DNA of 64,000 nucleotides from Providencia alcalifaciens (lineage in GTDB: Bacteria; Pseudomonadota; Gammaproteobacteria; Enterobacterales; Enterobacteriaceae), in NCBI GenBank assembly GCA_025961275.1, contig JAOQNJ010000001.1:455353-519352 (forward strand), read 5' to 3'. The first letter of the stretch is position 1, and each line of letters begins with the position of its first letter. Below the pieces are notes generated by a model. That model did not search any database, was not told the origin of the DNA, and saw nothing but the letters and a program-made list of their open reading frames with translations. The position numbers and the translations under genes are program-made. This document shows, one piece after another, positions 16,020-25,375 of the stretch.

Positions 16020-16541
16020 ATGTTTTCGAGTATATTAAAGCTATCAAAAAGAGAGGATAGACACCTATTTATCGCGGCTGTAATTGGTATTATAACGGGA
16101 GTATTATCCGCATTTGTAAAATCAGGAACCGAAAGTATTCTACCACCTAGAACACTAGATAGAATAGCTCCCCCCGTAAAGATGATTGAGGATACGGGAG
16201 TCAATGTTAATGATTTTGTCTACACTTATTCTGAGCAAATTGTTCACTGGGGTGGGAATGGAATTCATATAATATTTTCAATTGCGGTTGCAGTTGTCTA
16301 CTGTGTAGCTTCAGAGCTTTTTCCTCGAATAAAAATGCTTCAGGGACTCATTTTTGCTGTCATTGTTATGGTGGTATTTCATGGTATAGTGCTTCCCACC
16401 TTAAAATTATCCCCAGCTGTTTGGAATTTACCATTCGATGAGGTTTTCTCAGAAGTTATTGGAACATTACTCTGGATGTGGTCAATTGAGTTATTACGAA
16501 TGAATCTTCGTTATAGAATAACCAAGCAAGCCGATTTATAG
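16020..16541 (+). CDS. YagU family inner-membrane protein (DUF1440)
   Basis: This 173-residue protein matches the YagU/DUF1440 family, inner-membrane proteins linked to acid resistance in E. coli. It has a first hydrophobic segment at about 18-38 (FIAAVIGIITGVLSAFVKSG), the conserved PPRTLDRIAPPVKMIEDTG, then three more hydrophobic segments and the HGIVLPTLKLSPAVWNLPFDE signature. I moved the start to ATG 16020 because AGGAGG lies 6 bases upstream. It follows an alpha-carbonic anhydrase gene, which also fits a pH-related role, but that link is inference. Confidence 0.8.
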   Translation: MFSSILKLSKREDRHLFIAAVIGIITGVLSAFVKSGTESILPPRTLDRIAPPVKMIEDTGVNVNDFVYTYSEQIVHWGGNGIHIIFSIAVAVVYCVASELFPRIKMLQGLIFAVIVMVVFHGIVLPTLKLSPAVWNLPFDEVFSEVIGTLLWMWSIELLRMNLRYRITKQADL

Positions 16542-16574
16542 CATCAATTTAGCGTATTAAATTATATTCAAAGA

Positions 16575-16600
16575 AATCATCAGTTAATAACTGGTGATTT
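16575..16600 (+). terminator. Terminator after the YagU-like gene
   Basis: AATCATCAGTTA and TAACTGGTGATT form a 12-bp stem with one G-T pair and a one-base centre, followed by a short T run. Confidence 0.65.
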
Positions 16601-16904
16601 TCATTTGTGGCTAAAACTATCGCAGATAAATTTATTCAATGAAAGATACTGTTCACCATATGTATATAGGTCTAAACCTTTTAGTTCTAGGGCGGTTTTG
16701 TATATATCTGGAAAGTGTAAGTGGTATTTTATTAATGAATAGTAATTGATGGATTACAGATATTTAAAGTGCAAAATTATTTTGAAAGTAAAAAGCCTCA
16801 GAAGTTAACTGAACTAAACACGACGTACATTTATCGTTGATTAAAAAGTCTTAGTAAATAAGAACCAAGACTTTGCGTTTGATAATCATTAATCTAATTA
16901 AATT
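16601..16904. other. AT-rich gap
   Basis: About 300 bases without a supported gene or repeat. Confidence 0.4.
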
Positions 16905-17171
16905 TTATTTATATAAATCGGCTTTTACTGAGACGTCATCGCCTTTGCCAATAGATATAACTTCTTTGATTACGTAAAACTCAGCGCCTTTGCTATCAGC
17001 TTCTTTTGATATCAATTCAGAGCATTGAGAAACAGTTCTATCAGTATGATTTACTGTATCAATTAAAGTAAGATTCTTCTCTTTTGCTTCATTTGCAGAG
17101 ATTTCTGTAGCAGCCATTGCATAAGAACTTGCCAATAAAGTGATAAGTAAAGCACTAGCAATTTTCTTCAT
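16905..17171 (-). CDS. YdgH/BhsA/McbA-like (DUF1471) protein
   Basis: This 88-residue protein has a signal peptide (MKKIASALLITLLASSYAMA) and a mature DUF1471 domain. Members such as BhsA and McbA are small periplasmic proteins tied to stress and biofilm. The domain shows the strand and helix pattern TEISANEAKEKNLTLIDTVN, then SELISKEADSKGAEFYVIKE and a final DVSVKADLYK. The helix and C-terminal AxLYK are typical. It is a lone gene on the minus strand. No regulator binding site is recognised. Confidence 0.75.
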   Translation of the reverse strand: MKKIASALLITLLASSYAMAATEISANEAKEKNLTLIDTVNHTDRTVSQCSELISKEADSKGAEFYVIKEVISIGKGDDVSVKADLYK

Positions 17172-17630
17172 ATATTACCTCGTTAAATGAAATGTTGATT
17201 AAACTTATTCTTAGGAAAAGTCATAATACGATTTATAATGTATGCCTTTAATCTTTTATAAGTCAAATGTCTAATGTTACGAATTATTAATGAAATAATT
17301 AGTCAACACAATTTACTCATATATAGAGTGGTATCGATATTTTTAAATGAGAAATGGTTGTTAATATTCATTTCACATCATGAGTTATATTTAATAATCA
17401 AACAGATACCTACGTGATTTTTAAAAATTAACATTATGGATGAATAACATTCTCGCCATTAATTAAATTTTAATTTTATTTCGATCCGCTTTATATTTTT
17501 TGCTCCAAGTGGAATGTTGTGTACATCTTACGATGAAATTACAGGATATATACTTACTATATCAAGTAGGTCCCTTACTAACGCATGAATAAAATAATGG
17601 TGACATTGATATTGCCATATTAAAACTTGC
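17172..17630. other. Divergent intergenic region
   Basis: Holds the upstream regions of the DUF1471 gene and the TetR gene. AAGTAGGTCCC near 17566 and the inverted repeat at 17631 share the AGGT(A/C) core. Confidence 0.4.
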
Positions 17631-17648
17631 AGGTATACTGGTCTACCT
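17631..17648. promoter_or_regulatory. Candidate TetR-family operator
   Basis: AGGTA and TACCT form an inverted repeat with an 8-base spacer, 25 bases before the TetR-family start. Position and symmetry suggest autoregulation of the operon with the exporter. Not verified. Confidence 0.5.
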
Positions 17649-17672
17649 ACTTTGGTGATTGAAAGGTATTTT

Positions 17673-18257
17673 ATGTCTAAAATTACATCAACGGATAACT
17701 CCGCTCGAGCTAAATTACTCAGTGCAGCGCATGAACTCTTTTATAATTATGGCATTAATAGCACTGGGATAGATGCGATTGTGAAGCGTGCAAGTGTCGC
17801 TAAGAAAAGCTTATATAACAATTTTGCATCAAAAGATGAACTTGTTGCTGTTTATCTTACAGAGCGCCATCAAGAGTGGTTAGATTTATATCACTTAAGA
17901 GCTCGTCATATTCTGAATCCTCAAGATGGTGTTATTGCTGTTTTTGAAGCCTATAAAGACCATGCTGAATTTGCCTATGAAAATGGATTCAGAGGGTGTG
18001 GTTTATTAAATGCAGCAGCAGAGCTTCACGCTGGAACTTCGGGGCGTGAAGCGGTAAAACATCATAAAGAAGACGTTGAAGCTATATTACGAAATCATAT
18101 TTTAGCGGTCATAAACGATTCAGATAAAGCAAAGATAATCGCAAGGCATTTTTCATTTTTACTCGAAGGTAGTATTAGTCGAGCTGGTCTTGAAGGCAAA
18201 AGTGACTGCATCGATCAAGCTTGTGATATCGCAAAACAAATTATGGAAACACTGTAA
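17673..18257 (+). CDS. TetR/AcrR-family regulator
   Basis: This 194-residue protein has an N-terminal TetR helix-turn-helix: RAKLLSAAHELFYNYGINST, then GIDAIVKRASVAKKSLYNNF and ASKDELVAVYL. The ligand-binding C-terminal domain (about 65-194) is all-helical with RGCGLLNAAAEL as a landmark. I chose ATG 17673 because GAAAGG precedes it. Its stop overlaps the start of an EamA-type exporter (TAATG), so the two are an operon and the regulator probably controls the exporter through the inverted repeat just upstream. The inducing molecule is unknown. Confidence 0.85.
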   Translation: MSKITSTDNSARAKLLSAAHELFYNYGINSTGIDAIVKRASVAKKSLYNNFASKDELVAVYLTERHQEWLDLYHLRARHILNPQDGVIAVFEAYKDHAEFAYENGFRGCGLLNAAAELHAGTSGREAVKHHKEDVEAILRNHILAVINDSDKAKIIARHFSFLLEGSISRAGLEGKSDCIDQACDIAKQIMETL

Positions 18258-19198
18258 TGCACTCTAACTCACAGTATTTAATTGGAATGGCAGGTGTTTT
18301 TGTTGCCGCTATATTATGGGGAACAACGGGAACCGCAGCAACATTTGCTCCTGAGTTAGGTCCATTAGCAATAGGTGCTGTAGCGATGGGAGTCGGAGGA
18401 TTACTTCAGGCATTAATAGCGATTAAAAAAATTAAAGATGATTGGAAAACTATTGGTGCTAATTGGAATTATTTGGCGATAGGGGCGCTAGCAGTGGTCA
18501 TTTATCCTCTCGCTTTCTATGCATCAATGCATCTTGCTGGTGTGGCGGTTGGTACTGTTATATCAATAGGTTCAGCGCCATTATTCTCAGCGATTATTGA
18601 GTTGAAAGTTGATAAGCAACCGCTGAGCCGACAATGGGGTATTGGTGCGTTAGTCGGTATGATAGGAATGGTCTTACTCAGCATTGCTGAAAGTACCTCA
18701 AATCACTCATCTGGTGGGGAATACGCGCTTACAGGTATTATTTTAGGGCTGTTAGCGGGGATAACTTACGCTTTATATTCGTGGTCAGCACGTAAGATGA
18801 TGCAACAAGGTGTAAGTTCTAAAGCTGCAATGGGAGTCACATTCGGTACCGGTGGTGTGTTACTGATGCCGATATTATTTATGACGGGTGGATCATTATT
18901 GGATTCATGGACAAATGTCGGAGTAGGTATATACATGGCTCTTGTGCCGATGTTTATTGGATATGTCTGTTATGGAATAGGGCTCGCTAGAATCAAAGCC
19001 AGTACTGCTACAACCATAACGTTAATTGAGCCCGTTATCGCCGCATTATTAGCGGTTACACTGATTGGAGAACAGTTACTTGTTATGGGATGGGTTGGGA
19101 TTGTCTTAATTATATTATGCTTAATAATCATTACATTACCAGCTGGTTTTTTTTATAAATTCGGTAGGCGGCCCACAACAAGTAGTGAGTTCTTGTAA
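18257..19198 (+). CDS. EamA/DMT-family exporter
   Basis: This 313-residue protein has about ten hydrophobic segments in two EamA repeats, starting LIGMAGVFVAAILWGTTGTA with the family's WGT near residue 20. The second repeat opens near residue 160 (ALTGIILGLLAGITYALYSW), and FGTGGVLLMP and IEPVIAALLAVTLIGEQ are typical DMT motifs. Such proteins export small metabolites or amino acids across the inner membrane. It is coupled to a TetR regulator by a TAATG overlap. Substrate is not predictable from sequence. Confidence 0.85.
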   Translation: MHSNSQYLIGMAGVFVAAILWGTTGTAATFAPELGPLAIGAVAMGVGGLLQALIAIKKIKDDWKTIGANWNYLAIGALAVVIYPLAFYASMHLAGVAVGTVISIGSAPLFSAIIELKVDKQPLSRQWGIGALVGMIGMVLLSIAESTSNHSSGGEYALTGIILGLLAGITYALYSWSARKMMQQGVSSKAAMGVTFGTGGVLLMPILFMTGGSLLDSWTNVGVGIYMALVPMFIGYVCYGIGLARIKASTATTITLIEPVIAALLAVTLIGEQLLVMGWVGIVLIILCLIIITLPAGFFYKFGRRPTTSSEFL

Positions 19199-19456
19199 AT
19201 TTTGACGTGAAATACTCAGATTATTCATAACTTAAGGTTAGATAAAGTAAAAGCTAGGAATTAATGATTTTGCTGTTTATTTTCACTGCGCTAATTGGCT
19301 CTTGCCCGATCCATTAGTGGATGAGCCAATTGCCTTGTTCAAAATGCTTTAAATTAGAATAAAAATAGGTCTTCAAAGATCAACTATCCCTAGTGAAAAA
19401 AGACAATAAATTTGCAAAATTACCCTTTACAATAATACGAAAACGATCAAATAATA

Positions 19457-19472
19457 CTGTATATATGTGCAG
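19457..19472 (+). promoter_or_regulatory. LexA (SOS) box of umuDC
   Basis: CTGTATATATGTGCAG is a near-consensus SOS box 15 bases before the umuD ATG. It lies over the likely promoter. Confidence 0.9.
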
Positions 19473-19487
19473 CTAATTTGGTGTCGC

Positions 19488-19904
19488 ATGAAACTTAAAC
19501 TTCTAGAAACTGATATAGTAATGAATAGTTTGCCTCTTTTTCTTGATAAAATCCCCGCCGGTTTTCCTTCTCCTGCTGCCGACTATATCGAAGATCATAT
19601 CAATTTAAACAGTGTTCTCATAAAGCATCCAGAAAGCACCTATTTATTACGTGTGGAAGGCAACTCTATGATTGATGCGAATATTAATGATGGTGATGTT
19701 GTGATTGTAGACTGTGCTGTGACAGCAAAGGAAGGCGATATTGTTATTGCCAGTTTTGACGGTGGGTTTACAGTCAAAAAACTTCAGTTACATCCATTGA
19801 TGTTATTGCCGATGAACCCTGATTATTCCTCTATTATTATTGATGGAGAGCAGGATTTACAGATTTTTGGCGTTGTCACTTACATTATTCATCGAGCTCA
19901 ATAA
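19488..19904 (+). CDS. umuD: DNA polymerase V subunit UmuD
   Basis: This 138-residue LexA-like (S24) protein is self-cleaved with RecA to UmuD', which joins UmuC as polymerase V for error-prone bypass. The cleavage region is [12 protein letters not shown] near residues 21-32, with Ala-Gly as the likely bond. The active Ser is in [11 protein letters not shown] and the Lys in [11 protein letters not shown] chose ATG 19488. An ATG at 19466 lies within the LexA box and is unlikely. ATG 19521 would also keep the catalytic part. The end overlaps umuC by one base (TAATG). Expression should be SOS-controlled by the LexA box upstream. Confidence 0.92.
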   Translation: MKLKLLETDIVMNSLPLFLDKIPAGFPSPAADYIEDHINLNSVLIKHPESTYLLRVEGNSMIDANINDGDVVIVDCAVTAKEGDIVIASFDGGFTVKKLQLHPLMLLPMNPDYSSIIIDGEQDLQIFGVVTYIIHRAQ

Positions 19905-21166
19905 TGTTTGCACTTGTCGATGTAAATAGCTTTTATGCCAGTTGCGAGAAAGTTTTTAGGCCAGACTTGGCTGAAAAACCAGTCATTGTGTTAAGTAACA
20001 ATGATGGTTGCGTTATTGCTCGTTCTAGGGAAGCGAAAATACTCGGTATAAAAATGGGGGAGCTTTATCATGAACGTCGAAATTTTTATCGTAGTCACAA
20101 TATAAATGTATTTAGTTCTAATTATGCACTTTATGGCGATATGAGTAGTCGCGTAATGAAACTATTATCCAAGTTTGCTCCTCGTTTGGAAGTGTATTCA
20201 ATTGATGAAGCTTTTCTTGATTTTAGTGGCATGGAAAATACCTTCAATCTGGATGAATATAGTCGTGAAATCCAATCAACACTTCTCAAGAATACTCATC
20301 TACCCGTTGGTATAGGGATCGGCCCTACAAAAACATTGGCAAAAATTGCTAACCATGCAGCAAAAAAGTGGAAAAAAACTGGGGGTATCGTTGATTTGTC
20401 AGATAGACAAAGACAGCGAAAATTACTGGCACTAATTCCAATAGAAGATGTATGGGGTGTTGGTCGTCGGATATCACGTAAGCTAAGAATGATGGGAATT
20501 GATACTGCACTCGATTTAGCCAATGCATCTACCATGACAATCCGTAAAATTTTTGGTGTATTTATTGAACGCACATCACGTGAATTAAATGGTGAGTCAT
20601 GCATTGAACTTGAAGACGTCCGAAAAATTAAACAACAAATACTTTGTTCCCGTTCATTTGGTACCAAAGTTTTAGATATCCAAATTATGCGCAAAGCTAT
20701 TTGCGATTATGCAGAACGTGCCGCTGAAAAACTAAGGGAAGAAAAACAACGATGCAAAATTATTGGGTTATTTATTCAAACAGGTCGACATGCCTCTAGT
20801 GATAATTATGCAAATAGTATCAACATAACACTCGAATATCCAAGCAGTGATACTCGAGATATTATCCATGCAGCCATGAGAGGTTTAGAGACAATCTGGC
20901 AGGATGGTTACCGATACTATAAAGCAGGGATCATGTTATCTGACTTCACTGATTCTGATATAACTCAGTTCGATATGTTCTCAACACAAAAAGCATTCAA
21001 AAATAGTAATGAATTAATGAAGACACTAGACATAATAAATAATAGTGGTTTAGGTAAAGTCTGGTTTGCTGGGAAAGGGGGAGAATACGGGTATAAAATG
21101 AAACGTAACATGCTATCACCGGCTTATACGACAAACTATGATGAGCTACCAATAGTGAAAATTTAA
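19904..21166 (+). CDS. umuC: DNA polymerase V catalytic subunit UmuC
   Basis: This 420-residue Y-family polymerase starts [20 protein letters not shown] with the first catalytic Asp and the aromatic steric gate region. The second acidic motif is [13 protein letters not shown] near residue 100. The helix-hairpin-helix region is AIKE-like [20 protein letters not shown] at about 175-195. The C-terminal little-finger domain and a C-terminal region with FDMFSTQ, which resembles the beta-clamp contact site, follow. Full family length. It forms the umuDC SOS operon with the gene before it. Confidence 0.94.
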   Translation: MFALVDVNSFYASCEKVFRPDLAEKPVIVLSNNDGCVIARSREAKILGIKMGELYHERRNFYRSHNINVFSSNYALYGDMSSRVMKLLSKFAPRLEVYSIDEAFLDFSGMENTFNLDEYSREIQSTLLKNTHLPVGIGIGPTKTLAKIANHAAKKWKKTGGIVDLSDRQRQRKLLALIPIEDVWGVGRRISRKLRMMGIDTALDLANASTMTIRKIFGVFIERTSRELNGESCIELEDVRKIKQQILCSRSFGTKVLDIQIMRKAICDYAERAAEKLREEKQRCKIIGLFIQTGRHASSDNYANSINITLEYPSSDTRDIIHAAMRGLETIWQDGYRYYKAGIMLSDFTDSDITQFDMFSTQKAFKNSNELMKTLDIINNSGLGKVWFAGKGGEYGYKMKRNMLSPAYTTNYDELPIVKI

Positions 21167-21529
21167 AGTTGTATAGGTGATTTTCGCGGATGACTTTACC
21201 AGCGTTTCCAAACTGAAGGATATTTTTTATATATTTTTTGGTCCTAAGGTAAACCGTGTTAGTCGATTATTGAATAGCAACGGATTCAGATTTTTAAATT
21301 ATATCATCTGAGTTAAGTCATTAAAAAAAGAGAAAAACAAAATAAAGAGTGTGAGACGTTCTTTTTTAACTACTATGCGTATCCTTTTTGTTGAGTATGA
21401 TAAAAATCTATACTAAATGAAATATAGAGAAAGTTTACATTAACACAATAAAATTAAATCATGATTGAATGTAATAGATATTTTTACTGTATGTTAGCGG
21501 ATAATCGGTAAAGTGAATTGATAACGGGA
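21167..21529. other. Gap after umuC
   Basis: AT-rich stretch with no supported gene. No long terminator stem was found directly after umuC. Confidence 0.4.
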
Positions 21530-21658
21530 TAGGCTTATCATACTTCAAGTTGCAAGATTATTGGTTGTGCTCAGCGAGTCGAGCTACAAAGATTATTTAT
21601 GCTCTCTGCGAATTTTCTCTTGTCGATAACATATAAATTGAATTATTGAGGCTATAGA
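21530..21658 (+). repeat. TATACCC-type ~125-bp repeat, copy 1
   Basis: Contains TCATACTTCAAGTTGCAAG at the left, GTGCTCAGCGAGTCGAGCTAC, then ATGCTC, CTTGTCG and GAATTATTGAGGCTATAG at the right. It aligns end to end with copies at 29023 (reverse), 47655 and 47862. Similar elements (CCGTCATACTTCAAGTTGCA... to ...GAATTATTTAGGGTATA) occur widely in Enterobacterales intergenic DNA. Confidence 0.75.
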
Positions 21659-21690
21659 TATAGTAATTTAATTCAATAAGTTAAAAAAAA

Positions 21691-21707
21691 GCCCCTGGTA
21701 TTGGGGC
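21691..21707 (-). terminator. A-run GCCCC hairpin
   Basis: GCCCC and GGGGC with eight A residues to the left, a terminator shape for the minus strand and of the same design as the trio at 12566-12946. The rest of 21708-22016 holds no supported gene. Confidence 0.5.
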
Positions 21708-22016
21708 ATGAAATGAATTAACTGAGGGTAATTTCTATATATAGTTATACAGAATAATAAGTCATTTTTCGAAAACGAAATTAAAAATGGGTTAAGATTT
21801 GTAAGTTTATTAACTTTGTGGTTGATAGCTTTTTAATAGCACGATTTAGGGGTTAATAATGCAAGATAAAATTAGATTAAAAATTGAGTTACAGGGTAAC
21901 TTTTTCAAGTTTACTAATAGCCAGAACTTCCCAATTAAAATCTGATGAGCAATTGATAATAAGTAGTTATATGGTATCTCTTGGTTATGGATTGATTTAG
22001 CTACGCTATATAATCA

Positions 22017-22415
22017 TCATTCGATAGGGAGTGTTGGTTGAGTTTTCTTTAAATCAAAGTAATCATAGGTTGTTATTTCGTATTTATTTTCATCGGGATC
22101 TGAAATATACATCGACAATGAAACCTGATGATCTTCAACAGTAAATGGCATACTACATTTATTTAAATGATGTATAAAGTCTAAAAAGTATTGCTTATTA
22201 GTACTAAATGCGATGGTATTGTTCGCGAACTGATTAACGCGTTTGAATAGTGATAAATGAGTATTACTATTATTTATCACTAATGGTCCGCCTTGCTCAT
22301 ACCAAAAATAAAATGATTGAGCGATAGTAAAGCCGAGGATTGTTTCATACCACTTTATTGCATCTGCAAGGTCTTCCACGTAGACATGCACATGATCAAT
22401 AGCATTAAGCTTCAT
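22017..22415 (-). CDS. VOC-family (glyoxalase-like) protein
   Basis: This 132-residue protein is a vicinal-oxygen-chelate fold protein. It starts MKLNAIDHVHVYVEDLADAI with the usual first metal-ligand His, then KWYETILGFTI; the second half has FTVEDHQVSLSMYISDPDENKYEITTYDY, where the DPDxNxxE pattern supplies the metal Glu. Members include glyoxalases, dioxygenases and resistance proteins; substrate cannot be deduced. A single-gene unit on the minus strand. Confidence 0.8.
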   Translation of the reverse strand: MKLNAIDHVHVYVEDLADAIKWYETILGFTIAQSFYFWYEQGGPLVINNSNTHLSLFKRVNQFANNTIAFSTNKQYFLDFIHHLNKCSMPFTVEDHQVSLSMYISDPDENKYEITTYDYFDLKKTQPTLPIE

Positions 22416-22662
22416 AGGGATTTCACTAGTTATAAAATTTTTAATAAATACAAACTATCATTACTAATAAATTATTTAAAGTTATATATTAATCGTAGAT
22501 AATATACCATTTATAGTGGTGGTTCATGTTGAAAAATAAATCTACATGACAATATACAGGCCCACTTTGAGGTGAGCCTAATAAAGAAACTTGGCGATTT
22601 AGCGCGAAAATGGAACTTTATTTAAAGTGTATGCCATCAGCCAAATTTAGTATTTAAATTAA

Positions 22663-23496
22663 TCAAAATTCCTCATAAAAAGAAGGGTCTTGATTTTTCA
22701 AACGGCCATTCGGAGACGAAATATTGTTTATTGCTTGTATATCTTCAGTAGATAATGAAAAATCATATACATCAAGATTTTCAATTTTCCTTGATGATTT
22801 AGATGATTTTGGTATGGGTAATGCACCGAGTTGTAAATGCCAACGAATGATAATCTGTGAAACTGATTTATTATATTTATTAGCAAGATTAATCAAAACA
22901 TCATTGGCAAGTAAATCGCCAGCACGACCTAGCGGGCTCCATGATTGAGTGATGATTCCTTTCGATTTATCATAATTTCGCTGTTCTAGTTGATTAAAAT
23001 TTGGATGTAATTCGACTTGATTAATAACAGGTAAGATACCCGTTTCTTTTTCTAGCGTATCAATATGTTCAGGAAGGAAATTACACACGCCAATACTTCT
23101 AATTAAGCCGGATTCTTGTGCAGCAATTAAAGCTTTCCATGCTTCAATAAACTTGCCTTGTTTAGGATTCGGCCAATGAATTAAGTAAATATCAATATAG
23201 TCCAAATTTAAGCGAGATATAGACTCTTGGATAGTCTGTAGTGCGTCATTATATTGATGATGGCGTCCAGGTAGTTTTGAAGTGACTGTTATTTGGTCTC
23301 TGGGAATTGCACTATTTTTTATTGCTTTCCCAACAATACCTTCATTTTCATAATTAAATGCCGTATCGATTAAACGATATCCATGAGATAAAGCACTCTC
23401 AATTACCCGAGATCCTAAATTACCTTTTAACGAATATGTACCAAACCCGATTTGAGGAATTTGAAATCCATCCTGTAGCTCATAAGATTGAATCAT
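22663..23496 (-). CDS. Aldo-keto reductase
   Basis: This 277-residue NADPH-dependent oxidoreductase belongs to the AKR superfamily, closest in pattern to 2,5-diketo-gluconate reductase types. The catalytic tetrad is visible: Asp and Tyr in LIDTAFNYENE, Lys in TVTSKLPG and His in YLIHWPNPK. The cofactor region has PIPKSSKSSRKIENL near the C-terminus, which is typical for binding the NADPH phosphate. Full length. Its substrate is unknown. It lies divergent to the monooxygenase gene at 23727. Confidence 0.9.
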   Translation of the reverse strand: MIQSYELQDGFQIPQIGFGTYSLKGNLGSRVIESALSHGYRLIDTAFNYENEGIVGKAIKNSAIPRDQITVTSKLPGRHHQYNDALQTIQESISRLNLDYIDIYLIHWPNPKQGKFIEAWKALIAAQESGLIRSIGVCNFLPEHIDTLEKETGILPVINQVELHPNFNQLEQRNYDKSKGIITQSWSPLGRAGDLLANDVLINLANKYNKSVSQIIIRWHLQLGALPIPKSSKSSRKIENLDVYDFSLSTEDIQAINNISSPNGRLKNQDPSFYEEF

Positions 23497-23726
23497 ATTG
23501 TCTCCTAATCCACATTAAATAGTCGAAGTTAATTTATTTAGGTTAACGGAAACCACCATAACACAAATATTATCAATAAGAATCAATAAGCATAGATAAC
23601 ATAGGCACCGGATATTCATGGATGGATAAAATATAACCAATCGCAAATATATTGATGAAGTATTCATTCTATGGTTATATGGGTGTTGATTTATACAGTG
23701 CTTTAATCACATACAGAGGAAAAAAG

Positions 23727-24017
23727 ATGTTAAAAGTTATTGCTGAAGATTTCATAAAAACGGAAGCATTAGAAATTGTACTGCCATTATACCGTGAGTT
23801 AGTGGAAGCTACGAAGCAAGAGCCTCTATGCATTAGCTATGATCTCTATGTTGATCAAAAAGATAGTGGCCATTTTATTTTTATTGAGGAGTGGCCTGAT
23901 CAGGCGGCTCTTGATATACATTGTGCAAGTGAACATTTTCAGCGCCTTGTTCCTATGATAAACCAGTACAAAAAATCTGATCCACGATTTATTCTGATGG
24001 ATAGTGCTTTGGCATAA
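23727..24017 (+). CDS. ABM-family quinol monooxygenase-like protein
   Basis: This 96-residue protein matches the antibiotic biosynthesis monooxygenase family (YgiN-like). It starts MLKVIAEDFIKTEALEIVLP, then LYRELVEATKQEPLCISYDL and FIFIEEWPDQAALDIHCASE, where the EEW...H.....HF pattern is conserved. I chose ATG 23727 because AGAGGAAAA precedes it; the ORF could extend to 23652 but with no site. Members oxidise quinols or reactive compounds. It stands divergent to the aldo-keto reductase, and both fit carbonyl or quinone detoxification, by inference. Confidence 0.8.
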   Translation: MLKVIAEDFIKTEALEIVLPLYRELVEATKQEPLCISYDLYVDQKDSGHFIFIEEWPDQAALDIHCASEHFQRLVPMINQYKKSDPRFILMDSALA

Positions 24018-24040
24018 ATGCTCAGCCCAACATTAAACAG

Positions 24041-24063
24041 CCTCGCAATTGCGGGGTTTTTTA
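24041..24063 (+). terminator. Terminator after the monooxygenase gene
   Basis: CCTCGC-AATT-GCGGGG (one wobble pair) followed by six T residues. Confidence 0.8.
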
Positions 24064-24449
24064 ATGTCTAGTGATAGGAGTAGTTACAACAATAAATATT
24101 CAGCAGTAAGTATTATTATCTAAATTTAGGTATCTAAGCATATTAATCAAATTCAGTATGCTATCCACATAGTCACTGGAATAGGCTGCCAAAAAGAGCA
24201 GAAATCGTAATAATCTAAAAGTAAATATATTTTAGTTATCAAGACCAGATATTTATTATGGCTTATTGCAATATTTATCATTAAAAATTTGGATTATTTT
24301 ATATTTATGTCAATTTGTTGGTGTTGTGATGCTATATAATCATTTTTTTATTAGGGAGCAAAATACTAGATAACGATCTACTGCCAATATTGTTATATTA
24401 TTCAGTATATTAAATAGGTAATGGCATAACAACACGTTTTAGGGAAAGT
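24064..24449. other. AT-rich gap
   Basis: No supported gene; leads into a 32-codon frame at 24450. Confidence 0.4.
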
Positions 24450-24548
24450 ATGAAAATATTAAACTGGATGCGTAATAATAAAATTAAATTTTTACTATCG
24501 TTAGTTGTTGTGTTTGAGGGGCTTAACTATTTAGTAACTATCGCTTGA
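24450..24548 (+). CDS. Possible 32-residue membrane peptide
   Basis: MKILNWMRNNKIKF followed by the hydrophobic stretch LLSLVVVFEGLNYLVTIA. A clear AGGGA ribosome site lies 6 bases before the ATG. The basic start and single hydrophobic helix are typical of bacterial stress-type small membrane proteins. No homologue is recognised. Confidence 0.4.
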   Translation: MKILNWMRNNKIKFLLSLVVVFEGLNYLVTIA

Positions 24549-25123
24549 AGATCGCTGACCTCTTGTCATTTATTTTAATTCAAAGTAACTGTTTTTACTT
24601 GGATTAATATTATCAAAACGAGAGGATTGCGACTTGATAAATTGGGTAAAATGCCTCTCTATATTTGTATAAAGTGGCGGTGAGTGCAGTCCATTGGTAT
24701 ATTGGGTCGGGTATCTAGCTTTAAAGTGATATTTTGAGTTGGATTAGTCAATAGTCTCAATATATCTATCATAGTTCTAGTAGATTAATTCTATATGTAG
24801 AAAGTTTAATATGGTAATACGTATTGATATCAATCGATCACATGATTAATGGATTTACATGCTGAAACGCATAGGTAATAAGGATAAAACAACCAAGAAT
24901 ATCGATATGAAGCGATAAAGTATCGCGCACTATTATAGTGTAGTTTGTAAATACTCGGTTCTTTTTGCTTTGTTGATTATTTACTCATCCACAGGAAATT
25001 TGTATGTTATAGTACCGGACTAAACATACCTCATTGCCATGAATGGCAAATCTTGCCTTTGCAAGTTTTTATCTAAAAAATAGATTTGGTATCCAAGGGA
25101 AGCGATTTCCTAAGGAAGCACCT
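24549..25123. other. Gap with small hairpins before a 35-codon frame
   Basis: At 25033-25051 TTGCCAT-GA-ATGGCAA forms a hairpin, followed by CTTGC...GCAAG. These lie in what would be the leader of the 35-residue frame at 25124 and could be regulatory. No longer gene is seen. Confidence 0.4.
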
Positions 25124-25231
25124 ATGAACCTATCTACTCTGTATCACCGAGTCTTAGCCTTTTCACAAAATCTACTTATTATCGCGCTACTACTTTTAGC
25201 AACTTTTGCGATGGTTCATTGGTTTAGATAA
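25124..25231 (+). CDS. Possible 35-residue membrane peptide
   Basis: MNLSTLYHRVLAFSQ is followed by a single strong hydrophobic helix NLLIIALLLLATFAMVHWF. AAGGA lies 7 bases before the ATG. The frame may begin further upstream at 25043, but that extension has no ribosome site and overlaps leader hairpins. It ends 7 bases before a tRNA-like sequence and is upstream of psiE. Function unknown. Confidence 0.5.
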   Translation: MNLSTLYHRVLAFSQNLLIIALLLLATFAMVHWFR

Positions 25232-25238
25232 TTCGATT

Positions 25239-25316
25239 CCGCCATTAACTCAACTGGAAGAGTATTTAATTTTAACAAAATTAAAAGTTGAGGTTCGATG
25301 CCTCGATGGCGGACCA
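25239..25316 (+). tRNA. tRNA-like sequence, anticodon unclear (possible pseudo-tRNA)
   Basis: The 78-base sequence folds as a cloverleaf: acceptor CCGCCAT/ATGGCGG (7 perfect pairs), T8-A9, D stem ACTC/GAGT with GG in the loop, T stem TGAGG/CCTCG around TTCGATG, an A discriminator and encoded CCA. The anticodon arm is abnormal: TTTAATTTT and AAAATTAAA form nine A-T pairs around AAC, and the region is two bases longer than standard. A regular seven-base loop would be TTAACAA (anticodon AAC), but the linker is then too long; counting straight from the D stem gives TTA with a mismatched stem. It could be a pseudogene or an unusual tRNA. Confidence 0.5.
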
Positions 25317-25375
25317 AATAACACCTTGATTGCGCTCTAAAATGGCATCAAAAGGATATACTCCTAAGGAGTATC

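Noticed and set aside
19467-19487. Upstream ATG start for umuD
   Set aside because: It lies inside the LexA box, has no ribosome site, and the added residues are not part of the family N-terminus.
20296-20694. 132-codon frame opposite umuC
   Set aside because: Antisense shadow of the polymerase gene.
25239-25316. Ochre-suppressor tRNA that would read the TAA in vgrG
   Set aside because: Counting straight from the D stem gives a TTA anticodon, but the stem then has three mismatches out of five. The more regular fold gives AAC. Other broken genes here have TGA or TAG, so suppression would not explain them.
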